A stretch of DNA of 48,914 bases. Source: Acidovorax sp. SRB_14. GTDB taxonomy: Bacteria > Pseudomonadota > Gammaproteobacteria > Burkholderiales > Burkholderiaceae_C. The stretch lies in contig NZ_MWOK01000022.1 in NCBI RefSeq assembly GCF_012932145.1, positions 1 through 48,914 on the forward strand, written 5' to 3'. Positions within the stretch are counted from its first letter, which is position 1, and every line of letters begins with the position of its first letter. Below the pieces are notes generated by a model. The model was not told where the DNA came from, ran no database searches, and saw nothing but the letters and a program-made list of their open reading frames with translations. Below, in pieces: positions 44,051 to 48,914 of this stretch. The position numbers and the translations under genes were made by a program.

Positions 44051-44614
44051 GTGATTGTCCTCATCGGCCTCCCCGGTTCCGGCAAATCCACCATCGGGCG
44101 GCACCTCGCCCGGCGGTTGGGGGTGGCGTGCATCGACTCCGACCACGTGATCGAGCACCGCATCGGGTGCCCGATCCGGGAGTTTTTTGAGCGCGAGGGT
44201 GAAGAAGCCTTTCGCGACATCGAAGAGGCCACGATCGATGAACTGACCGCCGGCACCATGCCGGCGGTTTTGTCGACGGGTGGCGGCGCGGTGTTGCGCG
44301 CAGCCACCCGCGCGCATTTGCGCGAGCGCGGGCAGGTGGTTTATCTGCATGCCTTGCCCGAGGACATTTACCGGCGCCTGCGTCATGACACGGCGCGTCC
44401 GCTGCTGCAGGTGGACGATCCGCTCCAGCGGCTGCGCGACCTGTACGCGCAGCGCGACCCGCTGTACCGCGAAACCGCGCATTTCGTGATTGAAACCGGC
44501 CGCCCCTCGGTGGCGACGCTGGTGAACATGGTCGTGATGCAGCTGGAGCTTGCGGATGCGGTTCCGCGGCGGGTGGGCGGGCCGGTGCCAGGCGGCGCAG
44601 CACCCCGCCAGTGA
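44051..44614 (+). CDS. aroK: Shikimate kinase (GTG start)
   Basis: Phosphorylates shikimate in the chorismate pathway, 187 aa. Walker A is GLPGSGKSTIG. CIDSDHVIEHRIGCPIREFF holds the shikimate-binding Asp, and VLSTGGGAVLR and RPLLQ with RDPLYRETA complete the site. The GTG lies 3 bases after the lipoprotein stop; only one residue precedes the first strand (IVLIGLPGSG), so this is a short N-terminus, but no upstream in-frame start is possible without overlap. The C-terminal tail is Gly/Pro/Arg-rich. Confidence 0.95.
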   Translation: MIVLIGLPGSGKSTIGRHLARRLGVACIDSDHVIEHRIGCPIREFFEREGEEAFRDIEEATIDELTAGTMPAVLSTGGGAVLRAATRAHLRERGQVVYLHALPEDIYRRLRHDTARPLLQVDDPLQRLRDLYAQRDPLYRETAHFVIETGRPSVATLVNMVVMQLELADAVPRRVGGPVPGGAAPRQ

Positions 44615-44715
44615 TCTGGGTCCGCTGGGACGGCCGACCGCTTTCGTCGCAAAAGATGTTTGACAAGCTCTGGCGCGCAGAGCGCGCAGCCGGGCCCGCG
44701 CCGCACCTGCCCTAA
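44611..44715 (+). CDS. Possible 34-codon coupled micro-ORF between aroK and aroB
   Basis: A GTG overlapping the aroK stop (GTGA) opens a 34-codon frame with no ATG competitor before codon 16, encoding IWVRWDGRPLSSQKMFDKLW then RAERAAGPAPHLP. The coupling is like that of real genes in this window, and no other use of the 113-base aroK-aroB gap is apparent. There is no recognised family and the length is within chance, so this is only a candidate. Confidence 0.2.
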   Translation: MIWVRWDGRPLSSQKMFDKLWRAERAAGPAPHLP

Positions 44716-44727
44716 ACTTGGCTCACC

Positions 44728-45930
44728 ATGTCCACTGCCCTCACTTCCCCGCATTCCGAACTGCAGCGCGCTGGCGCCGCATCCGTGCCGATTTCTTCGC
44801 CGGCCTTGTCGGCGGTTGCACCGTCCGCTGCGGATGTGCAAACCATTGCCATTGACCTGGGCGAGCGCAGCTACCCCATCGTGGTGGGCGCTGGCCTGCT
44901 GGGCGCGCCTGCGACCTATGCTGCGCTGCCCCAGGCCGCCGCCGCCCTTATCGTCACCAACACGACGGTGGCGCCGCTCTACGCCGATGCGTTGCGCGCG
45001 GCGCTGGCGCCGAAGTACGCGCAGGTGCACCTGGTGGTGCTGCCCGACGGCGAGGAGCACAAAACCTGGCAGACCCTGAACCTGATCTTCGACGCCCTGC
45101 TGCAGCATGGCTGCGACCGCAAGACCGTGCTGTTTGCGCTGGGCGGCGGCGTGGTCGGCGACATGACGGGCTTTGCCGCCGCGAGCTACATGCGCGGCGT
45201 GCCCTTTGTGCAGGTGCCGACCACGCTGCTGGCGCAGGTCGACTCGTCGGTGGGTGGTAAGACGGCCATCAACCACCCGCTGGGAAAAAACATGATTGGC
45301 GCGTTTTACCAGCCCCTGCTGGTGGTCTGCGACCTGGCCACGCTCGACACCCTGCCGGCGCGCGAGCTGAGCGCGGGCCTGGCCGAAATCATCAAGTACG
45401 GGCCGATTGCCGACATGGACTTCATGGGCTGGCTCGAAGACAATATGGACGCCCTGCTGGCGCGCGAGCGCACGGCGCTGGCGCATGCGGTGCGGCGCAG
45501 CTGCGAGATCAAGGCGCAGGTGGTGGGGCAGGACGAGCGCGAGGCCGGGCTGCGCGCCATCCTGAACTTTGGCCACACCTTCGGCCATGCCATCGAGGCC
45601 GGCATGGGCTATGGCGCTTGGCTGCACGGCGAGGGCGTGGGTGCGGGCATGGTGATGGCGGCCGAGCTCTCGCACCACCTCGGCCTGGTGGACGAGGCCT
45701 TTGCCGCGCGCCTGAAGGCGCTGGTGCAGCGTGCCGGCCTGCCGCTGCGCGGGGCGGTGCTCGATGCTGCCGATAACGCCGGCCGCTACCTGGAGCTGAT
45801 GCGCGTGGACAAGAAGTCCGAAGCCGGCGAAATCCGCTTTGTGCTGATCGACGGGCCGGGGCGCGCTGCCGTGCGCGCCGCGCCCGACGCGCTGGTGCGC
45901 GCGGTGATCGACGCCTGCTGCGCCGCTTGA
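44728..45930 (+). CDS. aroB: 3-dehydroquinate synthase
   Basis: Second step of the shikimate pathway, using NAD+ and a divalent metal, 400 aa. The enzyme proper starts near residue 38 ([20 protein letters not shown]). [39 protein letters not shown] and [18 protein letters not shown] are diagnostic, and metal-binding His residues lie in [12 protein letters not shown] and [10 protein letters not shown]. The first 35 or so residues are a Ser/Ala-rich extension not needed for the fold; the ATG 44728 is the only good start seen. aroK-aroB after pilQ is a classic proteobacterial order. Confidence 0.96.
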   Translation: MSTALTSPHSELQRAGAASVPISSPALSAVAPSAADVQTIAIDLGERSYPIVVGAGLLGAPATYAALPQAAAALIVTNTTVAPLYADALRAALAPKYAQVHLVVLPDGEEHKTWQTLNLIFDALLQHGCDRKTVLFALGGGVVGDMTGFAAASYMRGVPFVQVPTTLLAQVDSSVGGKTAINHPLGKNMIGAFYQPLLVVCDLATLDTLPARELSAGLAEIIKYGPIADMDFMGWLEDNMDALLARERTALAHAVRRSCEIKAQVVGQDEREAGLRAILNFGHTFGHAIEAGMGYGAWLHGEGVGAGMVMAAELSHHLGLVDEAFAARLKALVQRAGLPLRGAVLDAADNAGRYLELMRVDKKSEAGEIRFVLIDGPGRAAVRAAPDALVRAVIDACCAA

Positions 45931-45932
45931 CC

Positions 45933-45995
45933 ATTTATAAATTGATAGCTGCCAGCGCTTGCTGGTAAAGCGCTAGAGGCCGATTTGATCGAAAA
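45933..45995 (+). repeat. Dispersed palindromic repeat, copy H
   Basis: One of the best-formed copies: ATTTATAAATTGATAGCTG, CCAGCGCTTGCTGGTAAAGC, GCTAGAGGCCGATTTGATCG, AAAA. CCAGCGCTT pairs with AAGCGCTAG. It fills the aroB-dgt gap and holds the TTG start codon and a GAGG ribosome-binding-like sequence of the dNTPase gene. Confidence 0.8.
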
Positions 45996-47157
45996 CCCTG
46001 CTTTGGCGCGTTATGCCTGCGACCCGGCGCTGACGCGCGGGCGCCGCCACCCCGAGCCCGCTGCGCCCACGCGCACCGATTACCAGCGCGACCGCGACCG
46101 CATCGTGCACTCGTCGGCCTTCCGGCGCCTGGTCTACAAGACCCAGGTGTTCTTGAACCACGAGGGCGACATGTTCCGCACGCGGCTCACGCATTCGCTG
46201 GAAGTGGCGCAGCTGGGGCGCTCGGTGGCGCGCTCGCTGCGCATCAACGAAGACCTGGTCGAGGCCATTGCGCTGGCACACGACCTCGGCCACACGCCGT
46301 TTGGCCATGCCGGGCAGGACGCCTTGAACGCCTGCATGGCCGGGCAGGGCGGCTTCGAGCACAACCTGCAAAGCCTGCGCGTGGTCGATGCGCTGGAAGA
46401 GCGCTACCCGCAGTTCGATGGCCTGAACCTCACGTTCGAGACGCGCGAGGGCATCCTCAAGCACTGCTCGCGCCGGCACGCCGAGCAGCTGGAGGCGGCC
46501 GAGCCCGGCGGCGTGGGGCAGCGCTTCTTGCGGCGCCAGCAGCCCAGCCTCGAAGCGCAGCTGTGCAACCTGGCCGACGAGATCGCCTACAACGCCCACG
46601 ACATCGACGACGGCGTGCGCTCGGGCCTGATCACGCTCGCGCAGCTGCGCGAGGTGCCGCTGTTCGACCGCTACCGCGCCGAGGCCGAGGCGCAGTACCC
46701 GGACCTGGGGGCTGCGGCGGGCCAGAGGCGCCTGCTCTACGAATCCATCCGGCGCATGCTGAGCGCCCAGGTCTACGACGTGATCGATGCCACCCAGGCC
46801 GCGCTGGCGCAGGCCCGGCCGGGCGATGTCGACGCCGTGCGCGCCGCGCCGGCCCTGGTGGGCTTCAGCGCCGGCATGCGGGGGCAGTCGCAGGAGCTCA
46901 AGCGCTTTCTGTTCCAGAACCTGTACCGCCACCCGCAGGTGGTGGCGATGACGGACAAGGCGCGCCAGGTCGTGCGCGAGCTGTTTGCGCTCTATCTGGC
47001 GCAGCCGAAGCAGATGAAGCCCCGCTTTGCCGCGCGTGCGGCGGCGGCGGGGCCCGACGGCTGCGCGCGCACCGTGGCCGACTTCATCGCCGGCATGACC
47101 GACCGCTATGCCGCGCGCGAGCACGAGCGCCTGACCGGACAGCGCCTGCTGGGCTGA
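45985..47157 (+). CDS. dgt: Deoxyguanosinetriphosphate triphosphohydrolase-like dNTPase (TTG start)
   Basis: HD-domain enzyme cleaving dNTPs to nucleoside and triphosphate, 390 aa. GRRHPEPAAPTRTDYQRDRD, then SSAFRRLVYKTQVF, the metal-binding HD set in RTRLTHSLEVAQ and ALAHDLGHTPFGHAG, and LADEIAYNAHDIDDG are all in place. The start is inferred: TTG 45985 (MIENPALARYACDPALTRG) fits the usual N-terminal length, and AGAGG stands 6 bases before it. Both lie in a dispersed repeat, so translation initiation seems to be built from the repeat. Substrate range within dNTPs is not predictable. Belongs to the short, type 2 class. Confidence 0.92.
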   Translation: MIENPALARYACDPALTRGRRHPEPAAPTRTDYQRDRDRIVHSSAFRRLVYKTQVFLNHEGDMFRTRLTHSLEVAQLGRSVARSLRINEDLVEAIALAHDLGHTPFGHAGQDALNACMAGQGGFEHNLQSLRVVDALEERYPQFDGLNLTFETREGILKHCSRRHAEQLEAAEPGGVGQRFLRRQQPSLEAQLCNLADEIAYNAHDIDDGVRSGLITLAQLREVPLFDRYRAEAEAQYPDLGAAAGQRRLLYESIRRMLSAQVYDVIDATQAALAQARPGDVDAVRAAPALVGFSAGMRGQSQELKRFLFQNLYRHPQVVAMTDKARQVVRELFALYLAQPKQMKPRFAARAAAAGPDGCARTVADFIAGMTDRYAAREHERLTGQRLLG

Positions 47158-47232
47158 GGGCATCGCGCTGCAAGGCGGGCCTGGGGAGCGCGGCCGGTAA
47201 AATCGGGCCCTTTTCCTCTTCAGACCCATTGC

Positions 47233-47853
47233 ATGTCCACGCCTTCCGCCGCCCCGTTGCCGGCCGCATCCTTTGATTCCGACACCGTGGTGCAAGACAC
47301 GGTGCGCTGGCTGGAGCGTGCGGTGATCGCGCTCAACCTGTGCCCGTTCGCCAAGGGCGTGCACACCAAGGAGCAGATCCATTACGTGGTGAGCGCCGCC
47401 ACCGACGGGCGCGGGCTGCTGCAAGATTTGCAGCGCGAACTGGAGGCCTTGGCCGAGATTGCGCCCGACCAGCGCGACACCACGCTGCTAATGGCGCCCG
47501 CCTGCCTCGGTGATTTTCTCGACTTCAACGACTTCCTCGAAGTCGTCGATGAACTGATCGACGCCATGGACCTGGGCGGCATCCTGCAGGTCGCCTCGTT
47601 CCATCCGCAGTTCCAGTTCGCCGGCACCGAGCCGGACGACGTGACCAACTGCACCAACCGCGCGCCGTACCCCACGCTGCACCTGCTGCGCGAAGACAGC
47701 ATCGACCGCGCGGTCGAGGCCTTCCCCGAGGCGGAAGCCATTTTCGAGCGCAACATCGAAGTGCTGGAAAAGCTCGGTATGGAGGGTTGGCAGGCCCTGG
47801 ACGTGGGCGCGCGCTGCCCGGTGGCGCATGCGCCGGCGAAGGACGGCGCATGA
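47233..47853 (+). CDS. DUF1415 family protein
   Basis: Conserved protein of 206 aa and unknown function. DTVRWLERAVIALNLCPFAK, LLMAPACLGDFLDFNDFL and VASFHPQFQFAGTEPDDVTN followed by NRAPYPTLHLLREDSI are the family hallmarks, with two conserved Cys near the start and middle. No signal or membrane segment is seen, so it is probably cytoplasmic. TAAAAT (47198-47203) upstream may be a -10. It overlaps the methyltransferase gene by 4 bases (ATGA), suggesting linked function. Confidence 0.92.
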   Translation: MSTPSAAPLPAASFDSDTVVQDTVRWLERAVIALNLCPFAKGVHTKEQIHYVVSAATDGRGLLQDLQRELEALAEIAPDQRDTTLLMAPACLGDFLDFNDFLEVVDELIDAMDLGGILQVASFHPQFQFAGTEPDDVTNCTNRAPYPTLHLLREDSIDRAVEAFPEAEAIFERNIEVLEKLGMEGWQALDVGARCPVAHAPAKDGA

Positions 47854-48731
47854 AGCCCGCCCACAAGGCCGCCGCCAAAGGAGCGGCGCCGGACCTGTCC
47901 GAACTGCGCCCCGGCCAGTCGCTGGAGCTGCTCCGGGAGCTGCACATCCTCACGCGCGAGGGCCGCCTGAACCAGGATTCGCGGCGCAAGCTCAAGCAGG
48001 TCTACCACCTGTTCCAGTTCATCGAGCCGCTGCTGCAGGAGCTGTCACAGGATGGCCACGCGCCCACGCTGGCCGACCATGGCGCGGGCAAGTCCTACCT
48101 GGGCTTCATCCTCTACGACCTGTACTTCAAGGCGCTGGGGCGCGGCCATATCTACGGCATCGAGACGCGCGCCGAGCTGGTCGACAAATCGCGCGCGTTG
48201 GCGCAGCGGCTGGGGTTTGGACGCATGTCGTTCCTGAACCTGTCGGTGGCCGCATCGACCGGCGCCGCCGAGCTGCCCGAGCGCATCGACATCGTGACCG
48301 CGCTGCACGCCTGCGACACCGCGACCGACGACGCCATCGCCTTCGGCTTGCAAAAGCAGGCGCGCGCCATGGTCATCGTGCCCTGCTGCCAGGCCGAGGT
48401 GGCCGCTTGCCTGCGCCAAGGCAAGGCGCTGCAGCTGGCGCGCACGCCGCTGGCCGAGCTCTGGCGCCACCCACTGCACACGCGCGAGCTGGGCAGCCAG
48501 ATCACCAATGTGCTGCGCTGCCTGCACCTGGAGGCCAGCGGCTACCAGGTGACGGTGACCGAGCTGGTGGGCTGGGAGCACAGCATGAAGAACGAGCTGA
48601 TTATTGCGCGCTACACCGGCCAGAAAAAGCGCAGCGCGGCCGAGCGCCTGCGTGCCATCCTGGCCGAGTTCGGGCTGGAGCAGGCGCTGGGTGCGCGCTT
48701 TGGGCTGGAGCCGGTGTCTGCGGTGGTGTGA
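47850..48731 (+). CDS. Class I SAM-dependent methyltransferase
   Basis: Predicted cytoplasmic methyltransferase, 293 aa. The SAM-binding glycine loop is LADHGAGKSYLGFILYDLYF, followed by HIYGIETRAELVDKSRALAQ. DIVTALHACDTATDDAIAFG and VIVPCCQAEVA resemble the RNA/small-molecule methyltransferase group sometimes annotated methyltransferase domain 32. ATG 47850 overlaps the DUF1415 stop. The substrate is unknown; LHACDTATD is shared with several uncharacterised family members. Confidence 0.88.
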   Translation: MKPAHKAAAKGAAPDLSELRPGQSLELLRELHILTREGRLNQDSRRKLKQVYHLFQFIEPLLQELSQDGHAPTLADHGAGKSYLGFILYDLYFKALGRGHIYGIETRAELVDKSRALAQRLGFGRMSFLNLSVAASTGAAELPERIDIVTALHACDTATDDAIAFGLQKQARAMVIVPCCQAEVAACLRQGKALQLARTPLAELWRHPLHTRELGSQITNVLRCLHLEASGYQVTVTELVGWEHSMKNELIIARYTGQKKRSAAERLRAILAEFGLEQALGARFGLEPVSAVV

Positions 48732-48750
48732 AGACCGGTGCGGCGGCATT

Positions 48751-48816
48751 AGACGGTTTTTGGCTTTTTGGCCTCAAGTGCTTGCTGGGTAAGCGCTGGT
48801 TGCTATCTTGTTTAAG
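48751..48816 (-). repeat. Dispersed palindromic repeat, copy I
   Basis: In reverse orientation: ACGGTTTTTGGCTTTTTGGC, CTCAAGTGCTTGCTGGGTAA, GCGCTGGTTGCTATCTTG. It lies 20 bases after the methyltransferase stop. The next 75 bases hold no gene that I can see. Confidence 0.65.
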
Positions 48817-48891
48817 TTCGCTTTGACTCTATCGCTGCGCTTTTTGCTGGGGGCTGCTGGCCGGGATGTGCGCCCGGCGGCGCAGTAACTT

Positions 48892-48914
48892 TCTTTCGCG
48901 TCGCCGAAAGAAAG
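48892..48914. repeat. Second repeat type, hairpin at window end (may continue)
   Basis: CTTTCTTTCG-CGTCGC-CGAAAGAAAG is a perfect 10-bp dyad ending at the last base, after GCGCAGTAA. I associate CTTTCTTT...AAAGAAAG elements with many Burkholderiales intergenic regions. Its full length is outside the window. Confidence 0.55.

Noticed and set aside
44611..44715. Remnant of leuC (DKLW text resembles the start of isopropylmalate dehydratase)
   Set aside because: The similarity is only about four residues and no further leuC sequence follows.
44660..44719. TTGACA and TAAACT upstream of aroB as a promoter
   Set aside because: The elements are far more than 17 bases apart, and no suitable partner lies at the right distance for either.

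Overview
The window is a GC-rich (roughly two-thirds G+C by eye) chromosomal segment of a betaproteobacterium. It is most likely a member of the Comamonadaceae (Acidovorax-like). The grounds are Bug-type solute-binding proteins, System II cytochrome c biogenesis, the pilMNOPQ-aroK-aroB order, CIRCE control of groESL, and a short dispersed repeat of a kind I associate with that family. I see no tRNA, rRNA, CRISPR array, insertion sequence or prophage. No stretch longer than 300 bases lacks a gene. Coding is dense, and many neighbours overlap by 4 bases (ATGA or GTGA).

Layout. 1-2001: the end of etfA and a Bug solute-binding protein. 2078-5724: an acyl-CoA transferase and second Bug protein operon, facing a divergent IclR regulator across a palindromic operator candidate. 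5715-10910: central sugar metabolism, with zwf and an RpiR/HexR-like regulator on the minus strand and tal-pgi on the plus strand. 10922-14627: a five-gene minus-strand operon for a sphaeroides-heme-protein (SHP) electron-transfer system with a QseBC-like two-component pair. 14866-17028: groES-groEL with CIRCE, an overlapping sigma32/sigma70-type promoter and a terminator-like leader hairpin. 17063-20376: an NAD salvage cluster. 20484-23894: a DUF1328 membrane peptide, metK and two lipid A acyltransferases. 23950-31894: an alpha/beta hydrolase, engB, cytochrome c4, ccs1-ccsA and msrPQ. 31977-34740: a stand-alone diiron metallo-beta-lactamase-fold protein behind an FNR-type site, lysA, lptM and cyaY. 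34753-45930: mrcA (PBP1a), pilMNOPQ, an AT-richer Ig-like lipoprotein, aroK and aroB. 45985-48731: a dNTPase, a DUF1415 protein and a methyltransferase.

The most interesting signal that gene annotation does not explain is a family of about 55-70 bp imperfect palindromic repeats. I count nine clear copies and one doubtful one. Most lie between genes. One lies in frame inside pgi, one sits between groES and groEL, one apparently supplies the start region of the dNTPase gene, and two supply the last codons and stop of neighbouring genes. Other points worth checking are the hairpin-plus-U-tract in the groESL leader, the class II FNR-type promoter of the diiron protein, and the AT-rich lipoprotein gene placed between pilQ and aroK.
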